Below, piece by piece: positions 8,684 through 16,437 of a stretch of DNA of 64,000 nt (position 1 is the stretch's first letter; every line of letters starts with the position of its first letter). The notes under the pieces were generated by a model. It was not told the DNA's origin. It did no database searches and saw only the letters and a program-made list of their open reading frames with translations. The stretch spans positions 6,638,823-6,702,822 of the forward strand of contig NZ_AP017422.1 of NCBI RefSeq assembly GCF_002355595.1. Direction: 5' to 3'. The position numbers were made by a program, and so were the translations under genes. Origin of the DNA: Filimonas lacunae. GTDB taxonomy: Bacteria; Bacteroidota; Bacteroidia; Chitinophagales; Chitinophagaceae.

Positions 8684-9775
8684 TTGACAAAAATTTCTAA
8701 TATATCCGTAGCCCTGGTTGCTCCCCTCGATTGGGGCCTTGGCCACACTACCCGCTGCATACCTGTTATACATCAATTACAACAGTGTGGTTACCAAGTT
8801 TTTGTAGCTGCCGAAGGCGCACAGGTACATTTGCTGCAACAGGAATTTCCTGGTATTACCATTCTCCCTTTACGTGGCTACCGCATCCAGTATACACAAC
8901 ATAAACGTTGGTTGGCGCTAAAAATTTTACAACAGCTCCCTAAAATTATCCGCACCATTCGTTACGAGCATATATGGCTGCAAAAACAGGTGAAGGAATA
9001 TGACATTCAACTGGTTATTTCAGATAACCGTTTTGGTTTCTGGCATAAACGCGTTACCAGCATTTTTATCACCCATCAGCTAAGTATCCAGGCCCCTTTT
9101 GCATGGGTGCGCCACTTACTACGATGGATCAATTACCGTCATATTCAACGTTATAATGCCTGCTGGATACCCGATATGGCCCACCAACAGGCCAATATTG
9201 CAGGCAGCTTATCACACCCACGCCAATTACCTGCCATACCTACCCGGTATATCGGCCCCCTATCACGATTTACTCCCGTAACTACTTCTCTTCCTTATAA
9301 ATACAAATGGCTGTTCATTCTTTCAGGACCAGAACCACAACGCAGTTTACTGGAAACTAAACTGCTATCCTTAGTCGATCAGTTAAAAGCCCCCGTCTTA
9401 CTACTAAGAGCAAAACCGGGTACTACAGATTTGCCAACTGCACCCGCCAATTGTACCGTGGTAAATCATCTCGCTTCCACGCAAATGCAACAGGTAATAG
9501 CTGAAAGCGAATACATTGTAAGCCGTTCGGGATATACTACTGTTATGGAGCTGTTGTCACTGCAAAAGAAAGCAGTGCTGATACCTACACCCGGACAAAC
9601 GGAACAGGAATATCTGGCCACCCGCTTACAACAACAACATTGGAGCTATTGCTGTAACCAGCAAGACGACCTGTTGTATCATTTCAACCAGGCCCTCTCT
9701 TTTACCTACCAATTACCGGTAATACCCAATCATCAATTGGAAGAAGCCATTTCCAACATTAAACATCCAGCTTAG
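8684..9775 (+). CDS. MurG-like GT-B glycosyltransferase
   Basis: Glycosyltransferase of 363 residues with two Rossmann halves. The N-terminal glycine-rich loop PLDWGLGHTTRCIPVI matches the GT28/MurG donor-acceptor site, and the C-terminal half has the nucleotide-sugar pocket VSRSGYTTVMELLSLQKKAVLIPTPGQTEQEYLA. It is not MurG itself: the acceptor half differs and no division genes are nearby. Similar stand-alone proteins are annotated as UDP-GlcNAc-type transferases acting on lipids or surface glycans. The only plausible start is TTG at 8684. Its 3' end overlaps the convergent sixA by 17 bp. Confidence 0.8.
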   Translation: MTKISNISVALVAPLDWGLGHTTRCIPVIHQLQQCGYQVFVAAEGAQVHLLQQEFPGITILPLRGYRIQYTQHKRWLALKILQQLPKIIRTIRYEHIWLQKQVKEYDIQLVISDNRFGFWHKRVTSIFITHQLSIQAPFAWVRHLLRWINYRHIQRYNACWIPDMAHQQANIAGSLSHPRQLPAIPTRYIGPLSRFTPVTTSLPYKYKWLFILSGPEPQRSLLETKLLSLVDQLKAPVLLLRAKPGTTDLPTAPANCTVVNHLASTQMQQVIAESEYIVSRSGYTTVMELLSLQKKAVLIPTPGQTEQEYLATRLQQQHWSYCCNQQDDLLYHFNQALSFTYQLPVIPNHQLEEAISNIKHPA

Positions 9776-10253
9776 GATAATCAAAAAACAGGAAATGCTT
9801 GTCAGCATCTGCAAATTCACTCCAGCTGGTAATAGCTACCGAAATAGCAAATACGCCACAAGTAGGCATATTGTCTAAATGTACCTGGGTAAGTGTGTTA
9901 ATAAAGTCTGTGATACCCGGATTGTGAGAGAAGATAATAACCGAGTTCCAGCTGTCTTGTAATTCAGCTATGGTTTTATAAAAGGTTGCAGCAGGCGCAT
10001 GGTATAAGGCCTGAACCTGATAAATATCGGCTTCTTTTATACCATACGCTTCTGCAAAATAACCTGCGGTAGTAATAGCCCTGCGTGCAGAACTTGATAC
10101 AAACGCATCTATATAGGGCACCCTGTTTAATAGCCTTTGAGCCATTACCGGGGCATTTTTCCGTCCGCGATCATTTAAAGGCCGGTCAAAATCAGTTTGC
10201 TCCAGATTGTGCCAGCTGCTTTTTGCATGTCTTACGAGGATCAGCGTTTTCAT
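9759..10253 (-). CDS. sixA: SixA-type phosphohistidine phosphatase
   Basis: Histidine-phosphatase superfamily member of 164 residues. The RHG motif LVRHAKSSW carries catalytic H9 and R8; NDRGRKNAP follows, and the second histidine is in IIFSHNPGITDF. SixA proteins dephosphorylate phosphohistidine in phosphotransfer proteins, though substrates in Bacteroidota are not established. It lies just downstream of the PurF-like gene (27 bp) on the same strand and may be co-transcribed with it. Confidence 0.85.
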   Translation of the reverse strand: MKTLILVRHAKSSWHNLEQTDFDRPLNDRGRKNAPVMAQRLLNRVPYIDAFVSSSARRAITTAGYFAEAYGIKEADIYQVQALYHAPAATFYKTIAELQDSWNSVIIFSHNPGITDFINTLTQVHLDNMPTCGVFAISVAITSWSEFADADKHFLFFDYPKLDV

Positions 10254-10280
10254 ATGAGAATAAATATACTAAGAGATTTT

Positions 10281-12128
10281 TTAGTATCCCCTTACGTTCT
10301 TCCCATCCATGTAGTTGATAAATGCTTTATTCACTACCCTGTTACCTCCTGGTGTTGGATAATTACCGGTAAAATACCAGTCACCAGTGTTGGTAGGACA
10401 GCTATCATGCAAATCTTCAATAGTTTGGTAGATAACTTCTACAGGTAATGAAAGATCACTTGGCGTAATCAACTGTGCAATTTTTGCAGATATTTCATCC
10501 GGAGTAAAAGAGTTATACACCTTCTTCACCAGATTCTCTGTATGCAGCTGATTGGTACGCTGTAACTCTTTACATTCTTCGTAAATGTCATTTAACACAC
10601 TTTCCTGACCTCTTTCCTTCAACAATTCAATAGCAGCACGGAACGCGATAAAATCACCAATCTTACTCATGTCAATACCGTAACAATCCGGATAACGGAT
10701 CTGTGGCGCAGAAGAGACTACAATGATCTTCTTAGGCTGCAAGCGGGATAACATGCGAATGATACTTTCCTTTAAAGTAGTACCACGTACAATAGAATCA
10801 TCAATTACTACCAGCGTGTCCAAACCTTTTTGAACAGTACCATAAGTAATATCATATACGTGCTGTACCATCTCGTTACGGCTGGCATCTTCTGTAATAA
10901 AGGTGCGCAGCTTCACGTCTTTAATGGCAATTTTCTCCTGGCGAATTTTACGGGTAATCATCTCCTGTAATTTCTCTTCCGAGAAGTCTTCACCCCAGCT
11001 CATAATACGTTGTATTTTAATCTGGTTCAGGTAATCTTCCATACCTTTTACCAGGCCATAAAATGCAACCTCTGCTGTATTGGGAATATAAGAGAAGATA
11101 GTATGTTTTAAATCGTGGTCGATGTTTTCCAGTACACGGTGGCTCAGGTGATAACCTAAAGCAATACGCTCCCGGTAAATTTTTTCATCGCTACCACGGC
11201 TAAAGTAAATACGTTCAAAACTACAAGCCCTTCTTTCTTTAGCCTCCTGCACTTGCTCTATACGATAATTGCCATCGTTATCAACAATAACAGCATTACC
11301 AGGCATTAATTCCAGCACTTCATTTTCTCCTACGTTAAAGGCTGTTCTGATAGCCGCTCTTTCGCTGGCAGCCACCACCACCTCATCGTTGGCATAATAA
11401 TAAGCCGGACGAATGCCATGCGCATCGCGCAGTACAAAACTATGTCCATTACCCAGTAAACCACCCACGGTATAACCACCATCAAATAATGGAGTGGCTT
11501 TTTTAAGCACAGCAGACACATCGGGGTTGTTGGGTGATTTCTCATCTTCTTTAGCCAGAAAATGATGCACCACTTCCATCATAGCCGCCAGATCGCTCTG
11601 TTTCTGAAACTCTCCCGGGTCTATATTAATAAGATCAAATAATTCCTCTGTATTTACCAGGTTAAAGTTGCCCGCCAGCGCCAGGTTTTGAGCCGGGGTA
11701 ACATTGCGCTTGATAAAAGGATGACAAAATTCTACGTTGTTTTTACCCTGTGTGCCATAACGTAAATGACCTAATAGCAACTCACCCATAAAAGGCAAAT
11801 GACCTTTCATTAAAGCAGGATGCTTCTTAATATCAGGCTGATATTTTTCCAGCTCTGCTACTTCTTGTCCTACTTTAAAAAACAGGTCAGCAATAGGTTG
11901 CTGAGCGTTGCTACGCATACGATGCAAAAAGGGAGAACCGTTTTCCACGTTGAGTTTAACAGCAGCGATACCGGCGCCATCCTGACCGCGGTTGTGCTGT
12001 TTTTCCATGAGCAGGTACAGTTTGTTTAGTCCGTACATTACTGTTCCATACTTCTCTAAATAATAGGAGAACGGTTTTCTGAGGCGAATGTAAGCAAGGC
12101 CACATTCATGTTTTATTTCGTCGCTCAT
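10281..12128 (-). CDS. Amidophosphoribosyltransferase-like protein (PurF family, long form)
   Basis: Class II glutamine amidotransferase fused to a phosphoribosyltransferase domain, 615 residues. C9 follows an eight-residue leader (MSDEIKHE) and would become the N-terminal nucleophile after processing. Amidotransferase landmarks are HNRGQDGAG (45-53) and HLRYGTQG (121-128); the PRPP loop is VVIDDSIVRGTTL (440-452). PurF makes phosphoribosylamine in the first step of purine synthesis. This protein is about 100 residues longer than E. coli PurF (505), mostly between the domains and at the C terminus, so it may be a divergent paralogue. A TACCTTTG -7 element lies upstream. Confidence 0.8.
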   Translation of the reverse strand: MSDEIKHECGLAYIRLRKPFSYYLEKYGTVMYGLNKLYLLMEKQHNRGQDGAGIAAVKLNVENGSPFLHRMRSNAQQPIADLFFKVGQEVAELEKYQPDIKKHPALMKGHLPFMGELLLGHLRYGTQGKNNVEFCHPFIKRNVTPAQNLALAGNFNLVNTEELFDLINIDPGEFQKQSDLAAMMEVVHHFLAKEDEKSPNNPDVSAVLKKATPLFDGGYTVGGLLGNGHSFVLRDAHGIRPAYYYANDEVVVAASERAAIRTAFNVGENEVLELMPGNAVIVDNDGNYRIEQVQEAKERRACSFERIYFSRGSDEKIYRERIALGYHLSHRVLENIDHDLKHTIFSYIPNTAEVAFYGLVKGMEDYLNQIKIQRIMSWGEDFSEEKLQEMITRKIRQEKIAIKDVKLRTFITEDASRNEMVQHVYDITYGTVQKGLDTLVVIDDSIVRGTTLKESIIRMLSRLQPKKIIVVSSAPQIRYPDCYGIDMSKIGDFIAFRAAIELLKERGQESVLNDIYEECKELQRTNQLHTENLVKKVYNSFTPDEISAKIAQLITPSDLSLPVEVIYQTIEDLHDSCPTNTGDWYFTGNYPTPGGNRVVNKAFINYMDGKNVRGY

Positions 12129-12150
12129 GGTAGATCTTGAAAAGAAGCCG

Positions 12151-12158
12151 CAAAGGTA
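12151..12158 (-). promoter_or_regulatory. -7 element upstream of the PurF-like gene
   Basis: TACCTTTG on the minus strand, an exact TAnnTTTG match, 22 bp upstream of the ATG at 12128. I see no convincing TTTG at the usual -33 distance. Confidence 0.45.
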
Positions 12159-12185
12159 CGATTGTTATTGTTTAAGTAACACGAA

Positions 12186-12749
12186 TTATTCTTTGATTTG
12201 CAACAAAGGTGTTAAGCTTTCTGCCAGCCAAAGAAACTCTTTCACAAACACATCTACACTTTTTTGAAAAGCGGCATCGGTTAAAGTGCCTGTTTCATCA
12301 AATTTTTTATCGACAAAAGGTGTCACCAACATATAAGGAGAACCAATTCCAAATAAAGCATTGATTAATAGCTGTAACTGCTGACTGGCCCTGATACCTC
12401 CCAACGTTCCGGTGGAAGCCGTCACAATACCAAATGCCTTGTGATGCTGCTTGGGAAAATGATCAAAAAGCACTTTTACTGCAGGTGTATAACTGCCATT
12501 GTATTCAGGTGTAATAATAATGAATGCATTGGCAGCAAACACTCTTTTAATCAATGGTTGTAATGCTGCTGGTCCCTGATCGGATGCAGAAAATACTTCC
12601 TGCTGCATCAATGGAAATTCCCATTCCCTTACATCTATAATCTGTACGTTATAGTTGGTAGTATGTTGTAACAGGTGTTGTAAAAACAGGGCTACCCGGT
12701 AAGTAACACTTCCCTGTCTGGGACTGCCTGCAATTATTTCAATATTCAT
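12186..12749 (-). CDS. NADPH-dependent FMN reductase family protein
   Basis: Flavodoxin-like oxidoreductase of 187 residues. The FMN phosphate loop IAGSPRQGSVTYRVA is at the N terminus and the family hallmark TPEYNGSYTPAVKVLFDHF lies in the middle. Such enzymes reduce FMN, quinones or azo compounds with NAD(P)H; the substrate is unknown. It sits between the PurF-like gene and the terminator of the YceI lipoprotein and probably has its own promoter. Confidence 0.85.
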   Translation of the reverse strand: MNIEIIAGSPRQGSVTYRVALFLQHLLQHTTNYNVQIIDVREWEFPLMQQEVFSASDQGPAALQPLIKRVFAANAFIIITPEYNGSYTPAVKVLFDHFPKQHHKAFGIVTASTGTLGGIRASQQLQLLINALFGIGSPYMLVTPFVDKKFDETGTLTDAAFQKSVDVFVKEFLWLAESLTPLLQIKE

Positions 12750-12793
12750 ACTGCAACTTAATACAGATTTATGCTTACCTGTTGTCGAAAATG

Positions 12794-12826
12794 GAAGAAA
12801 CGCACCAATGAGGGGTGCGTTTCTTC
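12794..12826 (-). terminator. Terminator downstream of the YceI lipoprotein gene
   Basis: Perfect 13-bp stem: GAAGAAACGCACC (12794-12806) and its complement at 12814-12826, 7-nt loop. It lies 33 bp after the stop at 12859. Confidence 0.7.
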
Positions 12827-12858
12827 TATTACTTTGTGATTATCAATATAATAACCCC

Positions 12859-13527
12859 TTATTTTTTTGCCTTCAGGTCTAACTTCAGGTTTACTTCTTT
12901 TTGAATCATCCAATCCTGAGGATTGTTAGGTCCTTTATAGTTCATACCCCATAAAGTACGGTCAATGTTAAAATTTGCCTGAGCTTCTACAGTTTCAGCA
13001 GTGATGGTAACTTTCGCAGGGAAAGTAACATTTTTAGTACTGTCTTTCAGAGTAAGGTTACCACTGATGAAATGAGTAGCGCCTGGTAATAAGCTGGCAC
13101 CTTTAGTGCTGTCATAAGCTTCTACTTTGGTGATTTCGAATTTAGCAGTTGGATATTTAGCTACATCGAAAAAGTCAGGGCTTTTCAGGTGACCTTCCAG
13201 CATAGCGCGCTTAGCGGTATCGGTAAGGTCTTTATCCTGGATAGAAGCAGTACTTACTACAAAAGAACCGCCAGTAAGGGCACCATTGTCTACTGCCAGT
13301 GTTCCGCTGGTGATAGCCAAAGAACCAGTATGAGGATCTACTCCACCTTTGTGCGCAGTATGCCATTCCAGAGTGGTAGCAGTAGGATCGATGTTGAAAG
13401 AGTTACCAGTAGTAGCTGCGGCTTCTTGCTTTTCGCCGGTAGCTGCTGCATCGGTTTTAGGAGCATCATTACAGGAAGCCAGAAATACAGCTCCAATAAC
13501 AGCCAGAGAAAGTGCTTGTTTAAGCAT
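12859..13527 (-). CDS. YceI-family lipoprotein
   Basis: Lipocalin-like YceI protein of 222 residues anchored as a lipoprotein: lipobox FLASC with C19 after a hydrophobic signal. The YceI domain starts near FNIDPTATTLEWHTAHKGG and includes HLKSPDFFDVAKYPTAKFEIT and FNIDRTLWGMNY. YceI folds bind long isoprenoid or lipid-like molecules in the periplasm. It lies 49 bp downstream of a second YceI gene without a signal peptide; both probably belong to one transcript below the MarR gene. Confidence 0.88.
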   Translation of the reverse strand: MLKQALSLAVIGAVFLASCNDAPKTDAAATGEKQEAAATTGNSFNIDPTATTLEWHTAHKGGVDPHTGSLAITSGTLAVDNGALTGGSFVVSTASIQDKDLTDTAKRAMLEGHLKSPDFFDVAKYPTAKFEITKVEAYDSTKGASLLPGATHFISGNLTLKDSTKNVTFPAKVTITAETVEAQANFNIDRTLWGMNYKGPNNPQDWMIQKEVNLKLDLKAKK

Positions 13528-13576
13528 AAAATCTTGTTTTTTGGTGATTGTTTTGTGTGTTTATGTTAAATCAGAA

Positions 13577-14104
13577 CTAAGCTTGTTTAATCAATTGAAC
13601 GTTCAGGTGCAGTTTCACTTCATCACTTACTACAATACCACCTGCTTCTGTAACAGCGCTCCAGTTTAAACCAAAGTCTTTCCTGTTAATTTTACCAGTA
13701 GCTTCAAAACCTGCTTTGGTTTGACCATAAGGGTCAACTACTGTGCCAGCATGTTCTACATCCAGGGTAATAGACTTCGTTACACCACGTACAGTAAAAT
13801 CACCGGTTACAGCGTAATCACCGTCGCCTTTTTTAACTACATTGGTAGAAACGAAAGTGATTTTTGGATATTGGCCAGCAGCGAAAAAATCTTCACTTTT
13901 CAAATGCCCGTCACGCTGTTCGTTATTGGTGTTAATGCTGTCCACGTCAGCTTCAAATGAAATTTTAGCATCAGTAAAATCATCATTATCAGCCACCAAA
14001 GTAGCATCAAATTTTCCAAAGCTACCAGTTACGGTGCTAATCATCAGGTGTTTTACTTTAAAAGTAATGTCTGAGTGTGCTGCGTCAATTTTGTAAGTTG
14101 CCAT
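13577..14104 (-). CDS. YceI-family protein without signal peptide
   Basis: YceI domain protein of 175 residues beginning directly with MATYKIDAAHSDITFKVKHLM, so it is predicted cytoplasmic. Conserved segments are HLKSEDFFAAGQYPKITFVS, VTGDFTVRGVTKSITLDVE and GKINRKDFGLNWS. It is followed by the lipoprotein paralogue. The 235-bp region upstream contains an 18-bp perfect palindrome (14308-14325) next to the marR stop, suggesting regulation by the neighbouring MarR protein. Confidence 0.9.
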   Translation of the reverse strand: MATYKIDAAHSDITFKVKHLMISTVTGSFGKFDATLVADNDDFTDAKISFEADVDSINTNNEQRDGHLKSEDFFAAGQYPKITFVSTNVVKKGDGDYAVTGDFTVRGVTKSITLDVEHAGTVVDPYGQTKAGFEATGKINRKDFGLNWSAVTEAGGIVVSDEVKLHLNVQLIKQA

Positions 14105-14307
14105 TGTTGAATTTTTTAATTGGTTATTATTTTAATTGTTTTATGCGCTCTTTTTTGGGGTTTGCTTTAGGCATTTGCCAGTAACTATCAGTCTGTTTTT
14201 ATTCGTTTACATTGCCAGTTTATCCGTTTCGTATACGCCTAAAGCGCCCCTCTTGTTCAATTGTGTTCCATTAAAATCATCCCTCTTCCATCTCCCCTCG
14301 CTCTCAT

Positions 14308-14325
14308 TACGTGTATATACACGTA
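14308..14325. promoter_or_regulatory. 18-bp perfect palindrome upstream of the YceI genes
   Basis: TACGTGTAT followed directly by its reverse complement. It lies between the marR stop (14340) and the first YceI start (14104). No T run follows on either strand, so it is not a terminator; a dimeric regulator site is likely. Confidence 0.5.
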
Positions 14326-14339
14326 TTAGATCAAAAAAA

Positions 14340-14792
14340 TCAAGCTTCCCGGTACCTGTCTAATAAATCATTCAACAACAGCAACTCATCATCATTCAAA
14401 TGGCACACATTGTTGTTGGTTTCTTCCATTATTTCGTTTACCGATTCCAGCATATCAATGCCTGTTTGTGTAAGCGTAATAACTGTTTCTCTTTTATCTT
14501 CTGCCGATGTGCTTCTGATTACCAGTTTTTTTAATTCTAACCGGTCAATAATCCTCGGTACGTTAGAACTGCGTTCAATCATGCGTCCGGCAATATCTCT
14601 CACACACATCTGATCGGGATATTTGCCTTTCAGTATCCGTAACACATTATACTGCTCCGGCGTAAGGCCATATGCTTTTAATGCATCGCTTACAGAACAC
14701 TTTACATGATAAGCAGTATACATAATGTTGATTGCTGCTTTCATTCTTTGGTTTTTAAACCCTTGTGTTTGTATCGCCTTTTCGATTTTCAC
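14340..14792 (-). CDS. MarR-family transcriptional regulator
   Basis: Winged-helix regulator of 150 residues: helical start, recognition region YGLTPEQYNVLRILKGKYP and CVRDIAGRMIERSSNVPRIIDRLELKKLV, then the wing RSTSAEDKRETVITLTQTG. MarR proteins usually repress their own gene and a neighbour and release DNA upon ligand binding. The start codon is GTG at 14792. A perfect 16-bp palindrome lies 8-23 bp upstream. Gene order points to the two YceI genes downstream as targets. Confidence 0.9.
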   Translation of the reverse strand: MKIEKAIQTQGFKNQRMKAAINIMYTAYHVKCSVSDALKAYGLTPEQYNVLRILKGKYPDQMCVRDIAGRMIERSSNVPRIIDRLELKKLVIRSTSAEDKRETVITLTQTGIDMLESVNEIMEETNNNVCHLNDDELLLLNDLLDRYREA

Positions 14793-14799
14793 AATACAA

Positions 14800-14815
14800 A
14801 TGTATGTACATACAT
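14800..14815. promoter_or_regulatory. 16-bp palindrome at the marR start (candidate operator)
   Basis: ATGTATGT plus its exact reverse complement, a few bases before the GTG start. The position fits autorepression. Confidence 0.55.
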
Positions 14816-14852
14816 CTATTAATGCAAATAATTTTCTTCTTTTAACAAAAAA

Positions 14853-14880
14853 GAAGGCAATCCGTGAGTGGATTGCCTTC
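14853..14880 (-). terminator. Terminator downstream of the SurA-like gene
   Basis: 11-bp stem (14853-14863 and 14870-14880), 6-nt loop, followed on the minus strand by six T. Confidence 0.85.
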
Positions 14881-14912
14881 CTGTTCTATGCTTAACCATT
14901 TAATTATCAACA

Positions 14913-16292
14913 CTAATTAGCAGCTGAACCTTCAATGGAAATGGTATGACGCCATTGATCCAGGTTGCTACAATCTGCAAAATCTTTGTCTATACGGATG
15001 TAATAGCTGGGAATATGATCTGTAAACCACTTACGCATCACCAACTCTTTCTTTTCTTCTATCACTCTTTTAGCTACACGGTCATAGTCATCTTTCAGAT
15101 TTTCACGGTGTGGTTCGGTACGTGATTTCAGGAATATGATACGAACAGCAGCACGACCTCTTTCATCTGTGAAAGATTGTGCAGCAGAAACATCTCCTAC
15201 CTTCATGCCTTTCAATAAAGCTACCATGTCTTTATCCAGCACATCAATAGTAAGATAGTTGCTACCATCCTGTTTGTTCATAATAGCGCCACCGTTGAAC
15301 TTACTGTTTTCATCATCACTGTATTTATTCACCGCTTCACCAAAAGAAAGCTGATTACCCATTACTTTAACACGAATACTATCCAGTTTGGCTTTTGCTT
15401 CTTTGATTTCGTCTTCCGTTACATTAGGTATACGCAGAATATGTCTTACCACAGCATCATCACCCGAACGGCTTACCAGTTGCAGAATGTGCAAACCAAA
15501 CTTAGAACGGAAAACGTTAGAAATCTGACCTTCTTTTAAACGGAAAGCCGTAGAAAGGAAAGTAGGATCCCACATACCCTTATCGTTACGGTTCAGGTTG
15601 TATAAACCAGCATTCTCTTTTACGCCTGGATCCTGAGAATATAATTTAGCCAGCGACTCAAAGCTTTTGGTACCACCCTCTACCTGCTTCTTCCAATCGT
15701 TCAGCTGGTTGGTCACATATTCTTCTACATCCCTGTTAGGCTTTGGAAAAACAATTACCTGATTAATTTCCAGCTCACTTTCATAAAAAGCAAGACTGTC
15801 TTTAGGTATCTTATCGTAGTAGGCTTTTACTTCCACCGGAGTAACCCTGATACCATCCAGTATTTTACCACGCATCTGATCGGCCAGCTTACGTTCGCGG
15901 AAAATAGGACGGAAATCATCCTTAATCTGGTAAACAGTTTTACCGGCAATTTCTTCCAGAATTTGCTGCGAACCGTACATGTTGATAAAACCACGCACCT
16001 GGTTATCCAGTAAAGCTTCAATTTCTTCATCAGTAACCACCAATGAATCACGCTGTGCCTGCAACACCAACGCTTTACGCACCAGTTCCGATTCCAGAAT
16101 TTCACACTGGGTAGGCACTACCGGACCGCCCTGCCTTTTATAATCGGCAATAGCATTAAAAATATCAGATCTCAATATGATTTTATCACCCACCTGAGCA
16201 GCGATATTATCTATCAGAAATTTTTTAGGCTGAGCCTGCGCCAGCTGAAAAACGCCCAGCACCAGCAGAGAACAAAGGAATACTTTTTTCAT
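14913..16292 (-). CDS. SurA-like periplasmic peptidyl-prolyl isomerase
   Basis: Parvulin-type PPIase and chaperone for outer-membrane proteins, 459 residues. The start is placed at the ATG at 16292, which begins the signal peptide (MKKVFLCSLLVLGVFQLAQA). A SurA N-terminal domain follows (IDNIAAQVGDKIILRSDI), then two rotamase domains, the first marked by KLYSQDPGVKENAGLYNLNR and FRSKFGLHILQLVSR, the second by VNKYSDDENSKFNGGAIMNK and FTDERGRAAVRIIFLKSR. It is separated by terminators from marR and infB and so is probably its own unit. Confidence 0.88.
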   Translation of the reverse strand: MKKVFLCSLLVLGVFQLAQAQPKKFLIDNIAAQVGDKIILRSDIFNAIADYKRQGGPVVPTQCEILESELVRKALVLQAQRDSLVVTDEEIEALLDNQVRGFINMYGSQQILEEIAGKTVYQIKDDFRPIFRERKLADQMRGKILDGIRVTPVEVKAYYDKIPKDSLAFYESELEINQVIVFPKPNRDVEEYVTNQLNDWKKQVEGGTKSFESLAKLYSQDPGVKENAGLYNLNRNDKGMWDPTFLSTAFRLKEGQISNVFRSKFGLHILQLVSRSGDDAVVRHILRIPNVTEDEIKEAKAKLDSIRVKVMGNQLSFGEAVNKYSDDENSKFNGGAIMNKQDGSNYLTIDVLDKDMVALLKGMKVGDVSAAQSFTDERGRAAVRIIFLKSRTEPHRENLKDDYDRVAKRVIEEKKELVMRKWFTDHIPSYYIRIDKDFADCSNLDQWRHTISIEGSAAN

Positions 16293-16385
16293 AAACTTAA
16301 ACGCCAGGTTTGGTATCACCTGTTAATGCCTTCAAAAATAGCTATTCCCCCTATCAGAAGTGCGATGTGAAAGGGTTTTAACAAA

Positions 16386-16416
16386 AAAATCCCGATGTAT
16401 TACACACCGGGATTTT
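16386..16416 (-). terminator. Terminator downstream of infB
   Basis: 9-bp stem AAAATCCCG (16386-16394) with 16408-16416, 13-nt loop, and an A-rich stretch on the plus strand giving U residues on the minus transcript. Confidence 0.75.
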
Positions 16417-16437
16417 GTATCAGTTCTAAATCAGGTA

